64,000 bases of DNA, taken from the NCBI RefSeq assembly GCF_003789055.1, contig NZ_ML119083.1, positions 310,001 through 374,000 on the forward strand, read 5' to 3'. The translations under genes and the position numbers were made by a program. The notes beneath the pieces were generated by a model that was given only the letters and a program-made list of their open reading frames with translations, did not search any database and was not told the DNA's origin. Source of the stretch: Histidinibacterium lentulum. Its GTDB lineage: Bacteria; Pseudomonadota; Alphaproteobacteria; Rhodobacterales; Rhodobacteraceae. This document shows positions 32,197 to 41,165 of the stretch, one piece after another (the first letter of the stretch is position 1; every line of letters starts with the position of its first letter).

Positions 32197-33186
32197 TTAC
32201 TGCGGCGCGTAGCCGTGGTCCTGGGCCCAGACGTACCAGTTGTCCACGACCGTGCCCGTGAGCAGGATCCCGATACCGCCGGTCAGCGTGGTCAGAACCG
32301 CGAACCACCAGGCCCAGCGGTGGATGCCCTCCATCGTGGCGTTGAAGCCCATGGTCCAGCGCCAGAAGAGCGCCGCCCGTTCCGAGGCCGTTCCGCGGTC
32401 GACGATCTGCTCGATCTCGCGCTCGCCGCCGAAGCGGGAGACCGCGAGGATCGTGGCGCCGTGCATCGCGAAGAGCAGCGCGGAGCCGTAGAGGAACACG
32501 ATCGAAAGCGCGTGGAACGGATTGTAGAACAGGTTGCCGTAGGTGATCGAGAACAGGTTGGTCCAGTCGAGGTGGCTGAAGATGCCGTAGGGCACCGCCT
32601 CGGACCAGCTTCCCATCAGGATGGGCCGGAACAGTCCGAGCACGAGGAACAGCCAGATCGCCGAGGCGAAGGCATAGGCCACATGCTTGCCCATCTTCAG
32701 GTCCGCCGCCCGCTGATAGGTCCGCACCCACCAGGTGCACACCGAGATCAGCAGGAAGAAGGACGCGATCAGCCAGCCCAGACCCTCGCCCAGCGGCGGG
32801 ATGCCGAGACCGTAGGAGGCCGGCGGCGGCTCCAGCGAGAAGTAGAAGAGATCCCGCAGGAAGACCGCCGGGTTGTAGCCGGCCTGGTCCCAGAAGGCGA
32901 GGCCCACGAGCACGAACCACGCCGTGCCGGTGGCGAGGCTGATCACCCCCCAGGGCCCGAGGTAGATCGGCCCGAGCTGGGCGTTCCCGAAGATGCCGAA
33001 GAGACGGCTGATCCCGGGTTTGCCGAAGCGGCCCTCATGGAGGTCGAGGCCCGTGTCGTCGATCCCCATTTCCGGGGGCCCGGCCACCTGCACCTGGGTG
33101 AAGATGTTCTGGTATTCCCGGGTCAGATAGTCGTTGGGCTTGCGCCGGGACGACGGGGCTCCGTTCGGTGTGCTGACGTCAGCCAT
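32197..33186 (-). CDS. pufM: photosynthetic reaction centre M subunit
   Basis: PufM binds, with PufL, the bacteriochlorophyll special pair, bacteriopheophytins, quinones and iron. The 329-residue product has five membrane helices and M-chain motifs such as [14 protein letters not shown] and [19 protein letters not shown]. It is about 21 residues longer at the N-terminus than R. sphaeroides PufM (308). GGGAGG before the ATG at 33186 supports the longer start. It overlaps pufL by 8 bp. Confidence 0.97.
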   Translation of the reverse strand: MADVSTPNGAPSSRRKPNDYLTREYQNIFTQVQVAGPPEMGIDDTGLDLHEGRFGKPGISRLFGIFGNAQLGPIYLGPWGVISLATGTAWFVLVGLAFWDQAGYNPAVFLRDLFYFSLEPPPASYGLGIPPLGEGLGWLIASFFLLISVCTWWVRTYQRAADLKMGKHVAYAFASAIWLFLVLGLFRPILMGSWSEAVPYGIFSHLDWTNLFSITYGNLFYNPFHALSIVFLYGSALLFAMHGATILAVSRFGGEREIEQIVDRGTASERAALFWRWTMGFNATMEGIHRWAWWFAVLTTLTGGIGILLTGTVVDNWYVWAQDHGYAPQ

Positions 33187-34027
33187 TGATGCCTCCCTCG
33201 AGATTCACCCACCAGGGCAGGTCCACGTACCAGTACCACCAGTCGGCCCAGACCCCGAACCAGACGGTCCCGGAGATCACGATGCAGACCGCGCTCCAGA
33301 ATCCGGCATTCAGCGCAAGGAACAGACCGAGGCGGTGGATGCCGAGGGGGCCGATGGAATAACCGATGAGATCACGGAAATAGGTGTCCTCATGGTCGGG
33401 GGATTTGACCTTCTCGCCCTTCTCCGGATTCACCGCCGACAGGACCAGAGACCCGTGGAGGGCGAGCGCGAGCGTCGTCGTGAAGAAGAACGTGATCGCG
33501 ATCATGTGGGCCGGGTTGTAGTGGAAGTTGCCGTAGGTGTAGCCGACGTTGTTGACCCAATCGAGGTGCGACCAGATTCCGTAGGGGAACGCATGGCCCC
33601 AGGCGCCGAGCAGGACGGGCCGGATCACGACGAGGCTCGTGTAGGCGAGGATCGCCACGCTGAAGGCGAAGGGCACATGGTAGCCGATGCCGAGCTTGCG
33701 GCAGATTTCCACCTCGCGCAGCATCCACGAGATGAAGGCGCCGTGGGCGCAGATCGTGATGATCTGCCAGAGCCCGCCCTCGCGGAGCGGTGCCGCGCCG
33801 AGACCGTATTCGAGCGGCGGCGGGTCGATCGAGATCAGCCAGGGGTTCCACACCCCCTGGATGGCCGTCCCGTAGAAGATCAGAGCGGTGCCGAGGGCGG
33901 CGAAGAAGAGTGTCGTGACTCCGAAGAAGCCCACGTAGAAGGGGCCCACCCAGAAATCGAACAAATCGCCGCCGACCAGCGTCCCGCCCCGGACGCGGTA
34001 CTTTCTTTCGAAGGTGAGCTGAGCCAT
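33179..34027 (-). CDS. pufL: photosynthetic reaction centre L subunit
   Basis: The 282-residue product starts [20 protein letters not shown]. It has five membrane helices with the L-chain motifs [20 protein letters not shown] (chlorophyll His region), [10 protein letters not shown] (Fe-ligand His region) and [14 protein letters not shown]. Length equals R. sphaeroides PufL. AGGAG at about 34036-34040 supports the ATG at 34025-34027; a TTG two codons upstream is not needed. Confidence 0.98.
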   Translation of the reverse strand: MAQLTFERKYRVRGGTLVGGDLFDFWVGPFYVGFFGVTTLFFAALGTALIFYGTAIQGVWNPWLISIDPPPLEYGLGAAPLREGGLWQIITICAHGAFISWMLREVEICRKLGIGYHVPFAFSVAILAYTSLVVIRPVLLGAWGHAFPYGIWSHLDWVNNVGYTYGNFHYNPAHMIAITFFFTTTLALALHGSLVLSAVNPEKGEKVKSPDHEDTYFRDLIGYSIGPLGIHRLGLFLALNAGFWSAVCIVISGTVWFGVWADWWYWYVDLPWWVNLEGGING

Positions 34028-34089
34028 CTTCAAACTCCTATGACGCAGTCCGGTCGGAATAGGGCGCCGGTCCGCAAGTTGGTCGGGTT

Positions 34090-34149
34090 GTCCGCGGCCG
34101 ACCCCGGAAAGGGTGCCGCCCGCGGACGCAAGGTTATCCCGTGTCCGCG
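34090..34149 (-). other. pufA-pufL intercistronic hairpins with a shared arm
   Basis: Three copies of one element are present. GTCCGCGG (34090-34097) pairs with CCGCGGAC (34120-34127) over 8 bp. The same middle arm also pairs with GTCCGCG (34143-34149) over 7 bp. The two folds exclude each other. In Rhodobacter a hairpin at this place protects pufBA mRNA from 3' decay and sets the LH1-to-reaction-centre ratio. Confidence 0.7.
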
Positions 34150-34151
34150 CC

Positions 34152-34328
34152 TTACTCGGCGGCGGCGGCGGTCGTTTCCGGCGCGAACGCCAGCTCGAAC
34201 CAGTTGGTCGCGGGATTGCTGAGCAGGACGAGGTGAATCATCACTGCCAGGAGGAACAGGAAGACGCCCTGAGCCACGAAAACGCGGCGGGGATCCCAGA
34301 TCATCCAGATCTTGTAGAACTGCGACAT
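34152..34328 (-). CDS. pufA: LH1 antenna alpha polypeptide
   Basis: The 58-residue product starts [20 protein letters not shown]. It has one membrane helix with the bacteriochlorophyll-ligand His in VMIHLVLLS, then [14 protein letters not shown] and an alanine-rich tail. [14 protein letters not shown] is the typical LH1-alpha N-terminus. It lies 15 bp after pufB and is below the length of most automatic gene calls. Confidence 0.97.
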   Translation of the reverse strand: MSQFYKIWMIWDPRRVFVAQGVFLFLLAVMIHLVLLSNPATNWFELAFAPETTAAAAE

Positions 34329-34343
34329 TTCTCAGTTCCTTCC

Positions 34344-34499
34344 TTACCAAGCGAACCAGGGCAGTTTGATGTACGTCAGGATATGAGCCACGACGGCCAC
34401 GATCGTGAAGATCGTGAACCCGCTCATATACACCGAGTGCAGCTCCTGCGCCTGCTCGTCAGTGAGACCCGTAAAGGACAGGTCCGTATTGTCAGCCAT
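34344..34499 (-). CDS. pufB: LH1 antenna beta polypeptide
   Basis: The 51-residue product starts [20 protein letters not shown]. It carries HSVYMSGF and one helix with the bacteriochlorophyll-ligand His in [31 protein letters not shown] is the LH1-beta signature. AGGAG precedes the ATG at 34497-34499. It is first of the pufBALMX structural genes. Confidence 0.97.
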   Translation of the reverse strand: MADNTDLSFTGLTDEQAQELHSVYMSGFTIFTIVAVVAHILTYIKLPWFAW

Positions 34500-34652
34500 G
34501 GATAGTCTCCTGAAACTGACGCCGCGAAACCCCCGCGGCCGGGGTTCGACAGAGGCTCATCCTCTGCCCTGGCTCCGCCGTTCCCCCCGTTTCGGGGAGG
34601 AAAGCGACAGATACGGGACCGGCCCCGGGGGACCGGACCACGATGACGTCCC
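34500..34652 (-). other. pufQ-pufB leader with several small hairpins
   Basis: This 153-bp non-coding stretch holds short inverted repeats: AACCCC/GGGGTT near 34526-34546, CAGAGG/CCTCTG near 34550-34567, and CCCCG-TTT-CGGGG near 34587-34599. GC-rich GGTCC/GGACC pairs lie near 34617-34637. In Rhodobacter 5' hairpins here slow puf mRNA decay. An internal promoter could not be identified. Confidence 0.45.
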
Positions 34653-34880
34653 TCACGCAGAGAAGATGTGAGGGGTGATGATGCGGGCCTGGGTCCAGGC
34701 CCGGCTCACCGGATCCTTGGCCGGCAGACGCCCGTGGCGCAGCGCCGTCAGCGTCCAGGTCAGGAGCGCGAGGGGCAGCGTGGCGAGGAAGATCAGCCCG
34801 AAGTAGGCGTAGTATTCCCGGCGCTGGGCATTGGCCCGGTGGCGCGGGGCGACGGGGCCGTTGGTGGTCAGTTCGCTCAT
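34653..34880 (-). CDS. pufQ: PufQ, puf operon/bacteriochlorophyll regulator
   Basis: The 75-residue product starts [20 protein letters not shown]. It has one helix (about residues 26-46, [18 protein letters not shown]) and ends [17 protein letters not shown]. That C-terminus aligns with ARAWREAGEITPEIFRP of R. capsulatus PufQ (from memory). PufQ is linked to bacteriochlorophyll synthesis, possibly as a pigment carrier. The ATG overlaps the bchZ stop (34877-34880), so it depends on bchZ translation or read-through. Confidence 0.92.
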   Translation of the reverse strand: MSELTTNGPVAPRHRANAQRREYYAYFGLIFLATLPLALLTWTLTALRHGRLPAKDPVSRAWTQARIITPHIFSA

Positions 34881-36340
34881 GGGAAGTCTCCCTTCCTTGG
34901 GTCGAGGGCCGTGACGGTCTCGAGCACGACGCGTTCCGCGCCGGAGTCGAGGGCCGCCGCTTCGGCTGCGTCGCGCAGCGTCTTGGCGGCGGAAATGCGG
35001 GTGAGGATCGGGTGGCGGGCCACGATCTCGTCGAGCTTGGCCTGTGCATCGGCATCCCACGGAAAGCTGCGGCGCAGCGGCGTGGCGGTGGCCTCGCCCT
35101 CGTCCATGCGGGTGCCGAGGGGCAGGATGTGGAAGAGCGCGTCGAAGAGGCCGTTGCAGACCTCCTGCAGGACGTAGGTCGCCCCGGCGTAGCCCATGAA
35201 GGGCGTGCCGGTGGCGCGCCGGATGGCGGCGCCCGGAAAGCTCGCCGGGATGAAGGCGGGCGCGGGTCCGTGGCCGGCCTTCTGCTCGGCGAGGTACATC
35301 TTCTCGTTGATCGAGCCCATGACGATGAGCGGGCGCTTCTCGGCGATCATGCCGCGCACCGCCTCGTTGTCGGTCTTAGTGCCCCGGGTGCGGGCCACGG
35401 CGAAGGCGCAGGGAAAGCCCAGATCGCCTTCGAGATAGTGGCGGATGCCGCGGGCATAGGTCTCGGTCGCCACGATCCCGAAGGACGCGGTGGCGTAGAA
35501 ATCCTGCGTGACCGAGCGCCAGAGATCCCAGACGGGCTTCAGTGTCGAATGCTTCTCGCGCTCGATGAAGGGCTCGGGGTCGAGGCCTGTCAGCTCTCCG
35601 AGCTTGCGCAGGAACCTGGTCGTGGAGTCGATGCCGAAGGGGGCCTGCAGGTAGGGCTTGCCCAGCACCTCGCAGAGCCCGCGGCCGAACTCGCGGTACA
35701 TGCAGATGTTGACGTCGGCGTTCACGAGGTTGCGCATCTCGGCGAGATGGCTGCCGAGCGGCATCACCATGTTCACCTCTGCGCCGATGCCTTCGACGAG
35801 GCGCCGGATCTCGGCGAGGTCGGAGGGCATGTTGAAGGCGCCGTACATGGGCCCGAGGATGTTCACGCGGGGGGCGGCCCCCTCCTCGCGCTTTTTCTCG
35901 GGGGGCATCCGGCCCTTGGTCATGCCGAACTCGGTGAAGATCCAGGTCATCGCGCGGTCGGCGCTCTCCCACTGGTCCTCGTCGATGGTGCGCGGCAGGA
36001 AGCGCTGGATGCTGGTGCCCTGGGGCGTGACGCCGCCGCCGATCATCTCGGCGATGGAGCCGGTGACCACGACCGCCGGCAGCGCCGGGTCGAGCGTGTC
36101 CCAGGCGCGCTTCATGGCGCCCTCGGTGCCGTCGCGGCCAAGCTCTTCCTCGGCGAGCCCCGTCACGACGATGGGCAGCTCGTGGGGCGGCAGGCCGTCG
36201 GTGTAGTGCAGGACCGAGGTGACGGGCAGGTTCTCGCAGCCCACGGGGCCGTCGATCACCACCTGCAGGCCCTTCACGGCGCAGAAGGCGTAGACGGCGC
36301 CCCAGTAGCCGCCGGCGCGGTCATGGTCCTGGATCAGCAT
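34877..36340 (-). CDS. bchZ: chlorophyllide a reductase subunit Z
   Basis: BchZ and BchY form the nitrogenase MoFe-like component that reduces ring B of chlorophyllide a. The 487-residue product starts [20 protein letters not shown] and has [21 protein letters not shown] with a likely cluster-ligand Cys. GGAGG 6 bp upstream fixes the ATG at 36338-36340, but that site is folded into a hairpin (see 36345-36409). The start overlaps nothing; the end overlaps pufQ. Confidence 0.97.
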   Translation of the reverse strand: MLIQDHDRAGGYWGAVYAFCAVKGLQVVIDGPVGCENLPVTSVLHYTDGLPPHELPIVVTGLAEEELGRDGTEGAMKRAWDTLDPALPAVVVTGSIAEMIGGGVTPQGTSIQRFLPRTIDEDQWESADRAMTWIFTEFGMTKGRMPPEKKREEGAAPRVNILGPMYGAFNMPSDLAEIRRLVEGIGAEVNMVMPLGSHLAEMRNLVNADVNICMYREFGRGLCEVLGKPYLQAPFGIDSTTRFLRKLGELTGLDPEPFIEREKHSTLKPVWDLWRSVTQDFYATASFGIVATETYARGIRHYLEGDLGFPCAFAVARTRGTKTDNEAVRGMIAEKRPLIVMGSINEKMYLAEQKAGHGPAPAFIPASFPGAAIRRATGTPFMGYAGATYVLQEVCNGLFDALFHILPLGTRMDEGEATATPLRRSFPWDADAQAKLDEIVARHPILTRISAAKTLRDAAEAAALDSGAERVVLETVTALDPRKGDFP

Positions 36341-36344
36341 GGGC

Positions 36345-36409
36345 GCCTCCGGGGGAGGCACGATCTTCCAGAAGATCGTGGGGCCCAATGAATTTCTAGA
36401 AATTCATTG
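36345..36409 (-). other. three stacked palindromes between bchY and bchZ
   Basis: Going toward bchZ on the minus strand: (1) a perfect 24-bp palindrome at 36386-36409 centred on TCTAGA. (2) CACGATCTTC/GAAGATCGTG, a perfect 10-bp stem with a 2-base centre (36359-36380). (3) GCCTCC-CCC-GGAGGC (36359-36345), whose GGAGG arm is the bchZ ribosome-binding site. The 73-bp gap is thus almost entirely self-complementary, unlike the overlapping junctions around it. Confidence 0.75.
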
Positions 36410-36413
36410 CGGG

Positions 36414-37991
36414 TCATATCATCTGCTCCGCCGCGGCGGCGCGGGCCTGCTTGTCGAGCTTCTTCTGGTGCTGGGCGCGGAAGTCGGGGCGCAGGTTCGG
36501 CGCGCCCTCCCAGATGCCGGCGGTATCGCCCGCGCCCACGCCCTGGAAGAAGGCCTTCATGTCGTCCATCCGGGCCTTGCCGGCGATGGCGGCGTTCACC
36601 ACCTCCTGCAGGGAGCCCGCGCCGGCGGGACCCATCAGCGGCCGGGCCGAGATGAGGTTGGTGAAGTAGAGGCCGGGGATGCCCAGTTCCTTGGCCTTCT
36701 GCACCACGGGTGTCGTGCCGATGGCGAGGTCGGGCTCGAATTCCTGCATCGCGCCGAGATCGTCCTCGAGGCTGGCGCGATAGGTGACGTGCACGCCCTT
36801 GGCAGCAAGCCACTCGGCATCCTCTGCGAGCCAAGGCGTCTTCGGGCAGGCGGTGCCGACGTAGCGGACATCCGCGCCGCTCTCGATCAGGAGGCGCGCG
36901 ACGAGAAGCTCGGAGCCCTCGTAGCCCGAGAGGGTGATGCGGCCCTTGATGCGGCTGCCCTGAAGCGCACCGCGGATGGCGGGAAGGAAGGCGTTCTGCG
37001 CGGCGGCCACGCGGCCCGGGTCGATGCCGAAGGTCTCGCCGATGGCCGCCAGCCAGGCGGCGGTTCCGTCGAGGCCCACGGGCGCCGAGCCCAGGACGGG
37101 GCGGCCCGCGGCCTGAAACTCGCGTACGGAGGCGGTGTAGAAGGGATGGATCGCGGCCACGGCGCCGCAATCAAGCGCGGCGTAGAGCTCCCGCCATTCG
37201 CGGCAGGGCACGACGGGACCGGCGGCGAGGCCCAGGGGGGCCAGCATCGCGCCGATCATCATCGGGTCGGCGGGGAACATCTCGCCCAGCAGGGTCACGG
37301 TGGGCAGGTCGTTCGTTCCGCTCGCGGGACGCGGGACGGGGCCGGCCATGGCCTCCTCGCGGGCGTATTTCAGCATGGCGCCGGCGAGGACGTCCTTCGC
37401 CTCGGCATGGGTCGGCACGCCGAAGCCCGGCACGTCGATGCCAATGATCCGCACGCCGTCGATCTCGTCCGGCAAAAGGCGCAGCGGCACGCCCGAGGCC
37501 GTGGGCACGCAGAGGTTGGTCACCACGATGGCGTCGTAGCGGGCGGGATCGGCGAGTTCGTAAACGCCGTCGCGGATGTCCTCGAAGAGCTTTCCGGTGA
37601 CGAGCGATTCCGAGTTGAACGGGACGTAGCCGACCGACCGGCGGGCGCCGTAGAAATGCGACACGAAGGTCAGGCCGTAGACGCAGCAGGCGCTTCCCGA
37701 GAGGATCGTGGCGACGCGCTTCATGCGAAGTCCCACGCGGAGCGAGCCAAAGGCGGGGCACATGGACTGCGGCTTGTCGTGGGGCCCCGTGGGGTAGTCC
37801 TCGCGGAACTTCCGCATGAGGTCGGGCGCGGCGCGTTCGGCGGCGGCGGTCATCTCCGAGCCCGAGTGGCAGCCGAGCCCGTCCACCGGGGCGGGCGCGC
37901 TCGTCTCTCCCTGCGGGCGAGTCTCGCTGCGGATCACCTCGACGGTGCCGCTGTCGTCGTAGCCGACCTCGTATCCCTCACGCGTCGTCAT
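36414..37991 (-). CDS. bchY: chlorophyllide a reductase subunit Y
   Basis: The 525-residue partner of BchZ has cysteines in DGLGCHSGSEM, QSMCPAFGSL and SGSACCVYGLTF, positions typical of BchY cluster ligands, and NLCVPTASGVPL. The ATG at 37989-37991 lies 14 bp inside the bchX end. Its stop TGA is followed by the palindrome stack before bchZ. Confidence 0.96.
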   Translation of the reverse strand: MTTREGYEVGYDDSGTVEVIRSETRPQGETSAPAPVDGLGCHSGSEMTAAAERAAPDLMRKFREDYPTGPHDKPQSMCPAFGSLRVGLRMKRVATILSGSACCVYGLTFVSHFYGARRSVGYVPFNSESLVTGKLFEDIRDGVYELADPARYDAIVVTNLCVPTASGVPLRLLPDEIDGVRIIGIDVPGFGVPTHAEAKDVLAGAMLKYAREEAMAGPVPRPASGTNDLPTVTLLGEMFPADPMMIGAMLAPLGLAAGPVVPCREWRELYAALDCGAVAAIHPFYTASVREFQAAGRPVLGSAPVGLDGTAAWLAAIGETFGIDPGRVAAAQNAFLPAIRGALQGSRIKGRITLSGYEGSELLVARLLIESGADVRYVGTACPKTPWLAEDAEWLAAKGVHVTYRASLEDDLGAMQEFEPDLAIGTTPVVQKAKELGIPGLYFTNLISARPLMGPAGAGSLQEVVNAAIAGKARMDDMKAFFQGVGAGDTAGIWEGAPNLRPDFRAQHQKKLDKQARAAAAEQMI

Positions 37992-38979
37992 AGATGACCT
38001 CGAGCGACTCGCGGGGTTTGGCGTGCTTGCCGCGCATGTCCGCGTCGGTGGCGGGCTCCAGCGTCACGCCCGCGCCGGTGTCGGAGCCGTCGAAGAGCTC
38101 CAGCAGTTCGTCCTGGGTCAGGGCGGCGGGCCGCAGGGGCGGCGCCTCGGCGACGTTCATCCCGAGTTCGGCAAAGAGCGCGCCCCAGGGCGAGGCATCG
38201 GTGCCGACGATCTGGTAGTTGGCAGATTTCTTGCGCAGGTCGTCGTCCTGGGGGATCGAGGCGAGGATCGGGATGTCGACGGCCTTCGCGAAGGCCTGGG
38301 CCTCGCCGGAATGGTCGTCCTTGTTCACCACGAGGCCCGCGACGCCGACGTTGCCGCCGAGCTTGCGGAAGTATTCCACCGCGGAGCAGACGTTGTTGGC
38401 GACGTAGAGGCTCTGCAGGTCGTTGGAGGCGACGAGGATCACCTTCTGCGCCATGTCCCGCGCGATGGGCAGGCCGAAGCCGCCGCAGACCACGTCGCCG
38501 AGGAAATCCAGCAGGACGTAGTCGAAATCCCAGTCGTGGAAGCCCAGCTTCTCCAAGAGTTCGAAGCCGTGGATGATGCCGCGCCCGCCGCAGCCGCGGC
38601 CCACTTCGGGGCCGCCGAGCTCCATGGCGAAGACGCCGCCGCGCTTGAAGCAGACGTCGCCGATCTTCACCTCCTCGCCGGCGAGCTTTTTCTTCGTCGA
38701 GGTCTCGATGATGGTCGGGCAGGCCTTGCCGCCGAAGAGCAGCGAGGTGGTGTCGGATTTCGGGTCGCAGCCGATCAGCAGTACGCGCTTGCCCTGTTCG
38801 GCCATCATGTGGCTGAGGTTCGCGAGCGTGAAGGACTTGCCGATACCGCCCTTGCCGTAGATCGCGATGATCTGGGTCTTCTTCGTGGGCTCGCCCTGGG
38901 GCACCTCCAGCGAGGGCTCGGCGGCCTCGTCCTTCAGCCGGGTGTCGTAGTCCTTGAGGTTGGGGACTTCGTCTTTCAT
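37978..38979 (-). CDS. bchX: chlorophyllide a reductase iron protein BchX
   Basis: BchX is the NifH-like ATPase feeding electrons to BchYZ. The 333-residue product has the P-loop GKGGIGKS at residues 42-49, [16 protein letters not shown], and cluster cysteines in VGRGCGGRG and [11 protein letters not shown]. It is a paralogue of BchL at 14218. The start overlaps the bchC stop by ATGA. Confidence 0.97.
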   Translation of the reverse strand: MKDEVPNLKDYDTRLKDEAAEPSLEVPQGEPTKKTQIIAIYGKGGIGKSFTLANLSHMMAEQGKRVLLIGCDPKSDTTSLLFGGKACPTIIETSTKKKLAGEEVKIGDVCFKRGGVFAMELGGPEVGRGCGGRGIIHGFELLEKLGFHDWDFDYVLLDFLGDVVCGGFGLPIARDMAQKVILVASNDLQSLYVANNVCSAVEYFRKLGGNVGVAGLVVNKDDHSGEAQAFAKAVDIPILASIPQDDDLRKKSANYQIVGTDASPWGALFAELGMNVAEAPPLRPAALTQDELLELFDGSDTGAGVTLEPATDADMRGKHAKPRESLEVIYDDA

Positions 38980-39914
38980 GCGGCGCTCCAGTCGAGGATC
39001 ATCTTCAGGCAGGCGGGATCGTCGAAGGCCTTCGGATAGGCTTCGGCGGCCCGGTCGGCCGGAAGGCGGTGGGTTATCAGGCCGTCGAGCGACAGGGCCC
39101 CGGACTCGACCAGCGCGCGGGTGGCGAGCAGGTCATCACGGGTCCATTCGGCGGCGATGCGAAGCCGCGCCTCCTTCATGAAGGCCGGCGGGAAGGCGAA
39201 GGAGAGCGGCGCGGTGTAGAAGCCGGCCAGCACCACCTCGCCGCCCCTGGCGATCCGGCCGATCCAGTCGTTCAGGAGATCGCCGCGGCCCGAGGCATCG
39301 TAGATCGCGCGGTAGTCGCGGCGCGGATCGTCGTCGGGATGCAGCACCTCGTAGCCCGCGGCGCCGGTCCGGCGGCCGGGGTCGACCTCCCAGACGGTGG
39401 GGACGGGCGCGCCCGCGGCGAGGGTGAGACGGGCGAGGAGGCGGCCGAGGACGCCATGGCCGACGATCAGGTCGGGAACCGTCACGTTCGGACCGGCGAG
39501 GGCATGGCGCGCGGTGGCGGCGAGCGCGAGAAGCGCGCCCTCCGGCCCGTGGGCCGCGTCGATTCGCACCGCGCGGTCCGCCGCCGACACGAGCCGGGAG
39601 GAGGCCCCGCCGAAGAGACCGAACGCACCCCGGTAGCAGCTGGCGCCCGGAACGAACACATGGTCGCCGACCGCGTAACCCGTCCCGGATCCTGCCTCGA
39701 CCACCTCTCCGGCGGCCTCGTAGCCGGGAACGAGTGGATAGCCCATTCCGGGGAAGGGCGGCATCTGGCCGGACCAGAACAGCTTCTCCGTGCCGGTGGA
39801 AATGCCGGAATGCGCGATCTCCACGACGATGTCGCCGGCACCGGGGTCGGTCACCGGGAGGTCGCCCAGGGCGAGCGACCGAGGGGCATCGAGGATTACG
39901 GCACGGCTCAGCAT
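38976..39914 (-). CDS. bchC: bacteriochlorophyllide a dehydrogenase
   Basis: BchC oxidises the C3 hydroxyethyl group to acetyl, a late step to bacteriochlorophyllide a. The 312-residue MDR-superfamily protein starts [20 protein letters not shown]. It has [16 protein letters not shown] and the nucleotide-binding segment [22 protein letters not shown] before the ATG at 39914 supports this start. Three PpsR operators lie 60-130 bp upstream. Confidence 0.93.
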   Translation of the reverse strand: MLSRAVILDAPRSLALGDLPVTDPGAGDIVVEIAHSGISTGTEKLFWSGQMPPFPGMGYPLVPGYEAAGEVVEAGSGTGYAVGDHVFVPGASCYRGAFGLFGGASSRLVSAADRAVRIDAAHGPEGALLALAATARHALAGPNVTVPDLIVGHGVLGRLLARLTLAAGAPVPTVWEVDPGRRTGAAGYEVLHPDDDPRRDYRAIYDASGRGDLLNDWIGRIARGGEVVLAGFYTAPLSFAFPPAFMKEARLRIAAEWTRDDLLATRALVESGALSLDGLITHRLPADRAAEAYPKAFDDPACLKMILDWSAA

Positions 39915-39975
39915 CAGACTGTCCCTCCGCTCCGCGACTCCGAGTCGGTGTGTCACGGCAGCTTGTCTTTTCATG

Positions 39976-40043
39976 TGTCAGTCTACCCTGACATCCTGCT
40001 TTGTCAATTCGGGAGGACAGGCATCTGTCAACTTTTCCTGACA
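39976..40043. promoter_or_regulatory. three PpsR operators and promoter upstream of bchC
   Basis: Perfect sites are TGTCAGTCTACCCTGACA (39976-39993), TGTCAATTCGGGAGGACA (40002-40019) and TGTCAACTTTTCCTGACA (40026-40043), with centres 26 and 24 bp apart. A minus-strand promoter TTGACA (40007-40002), 16-bp spacer, TAGACT (39985-39980) sits across the first two. The third site covers the crtF stop codon. Confidence 0.88.
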
Positions 40044-41128
40044 CCCTGCAGGACGGTCGTGACGAAGGGCCGCCGGGACCGGGGCGGTCCGGCGACCTCG
40101 AAGCCCGCTTCGGCCATGAGGCGCCCGATCTCGCCTGGGCTGCGCACGCGTCCCGTCCGCATGGCCATGCAGTAGAGCGCGAAGTAGGCGTCGCCGGCGG
40201 TGCTGCCGCCCATGGGCTCGCTCAGGATCAGCCTTCCGCCGGGCGGAAGCGCCGCGTGCACCTCGCGCAGCAGGGCGGCCACCGTCCCGTCGGCGTGGTC
40301 GTAGAGAACGCGCACGAGGCTGATCGTGTCGGCCCCGCGCGGCAGGGGGTCGTCGCGGAAGGAGCCTGCGCGGATCTCCGCCCGCTGGCCGAGCCGCGCG
40401 ACCGCGCCCGGAACCACGGCGGGCAGATCGAACAGCGTCAGCTTCAGCCGGGGATGCGCGACGGAGACCGCATCGAGAAAGGCGCCGGTGCCGCCGCCCA
40501 CGTCCATCAGGTGCCTGGTCCGGTCGAGACCTGCGAGCGCGATCGTGTCCTCGGCCACGAGCGCCTGGCTGTCGGCCATGAGCTGCGAATAGCGCGCGGC
40601 GCGACTTGGGTCCTCCGCCGCGCCCGCGCCGAAGACATAGGGCCAGAAGCCCGCGAGTTCGGTTTCCGTCTCGCCGCGGAAGAAGGCGGCGGGATCGGCG
40701 AGGTCGCGGTAGAGGATGGCGTGGTGGGCGATCATGTCGGGCAGGCCCGGAACGGCGGCGAGCGCCGCCCCGCGTGACGTCAGCCGCGCCCTGCCCGCCC
40801 GCAGGCGCAGAAGGCCGAGGCTGGCCGCGGCGCGCAGCAGCACTCGCATCCGATCGGGCGGCACGCCGGCGCATCGGGCGAGATCGGCCTCGGGCGCGGG
40901 TCCCCCGGCGAGGCGGGAGAGCGTGCCGAGCTCCACCAGCGCCATCAGGATCTGGCTGTGGCAGAAGCCCGCGACGATGTCGAAGATCGCCTCCCCCTCG
41001 CGCCGGGCGATGCGACGGAGGCCGGGAATGCGCATGGCAAGACCCTGGAAGCGGCGCGAGGCGGCCAGTCTCTGGACGAGTCCCCTCCCCTCTTTGGGCT
41101 CGAAGTATCCCGGGGGAGTCCGCGGCAC
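40028..41128 (-). CDS. crtF: hydroxyneurosporene/demethylspheroidene O-methyltransferase
   Basis: CrtF methylates the C1 hydroxyl in spheroidene synthesis with SAM. The C-terminal domain has LMDVGGGTGAFLDAVS and a conserved LVRVLYDHAD; the N-terminal dimerisation/winged-helix part is REGEAIFDIVAGFCHSQ. The start is unclear. Conserved sequence (LAASRRFQGLA) extends upstream of the first ATG (41035), but the only in-frame start further up is a GTG at 41126-41128 inside family A repeat copy 3. With GTG the product is 366 residues, with ATG 335. Confidence 0.88.
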   Translation of the reverse strand: MPRTPPGYFEPKEGRGLVQRLAASRRFQGLAMRIPGLRRIARREGEAIFDIVAGFCHSQILMALVELGTLSRLAGGPAPEADLARCAGVPPDRMRVLLRAAASLGLLRLRAGRARLTSRGAALAAVPGLPDMIAHHAILYRDLADPAAFFRGETETELAGFWPYVFGAGAAEDPSRAARYSQLMADSQALVAEDTIALAGLDRTRHLMDVGGGTGAFLDAVSVAHPRLKLTLFDLPAVVPGAVARLGQRAEIRAGSFRDDPLPRGADTISLVRVLYDHADGTVAALLREVHAALPPGGRLILSEPMGGSTAGDAYFALYCMAMRTGRVRSPGEIGRLMAEAGFEVAGPPRSRRPFVTTVLQGVRKS

Positions 41129-41150
41129 GCGGACGGGGGCAGAGCCCCCC
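41091..41150. repeat. dispersed intergenic repeat, family A, copy 3
   Basis: It has the same architecture as copy 1: a degenerate TTTGGGCTCGAAGTATCC end, CCGGGGG, hairpin GTCCGCG-GCA-CGCGGAC, then GGGGGCAGAGCCCCC. It sits at the crtE-crtF junction and overlaps the probable 5' end of crtF. Confidence 0.82.
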
Positions 41151-41165
41151 TCCTCGAGGCCGGCC

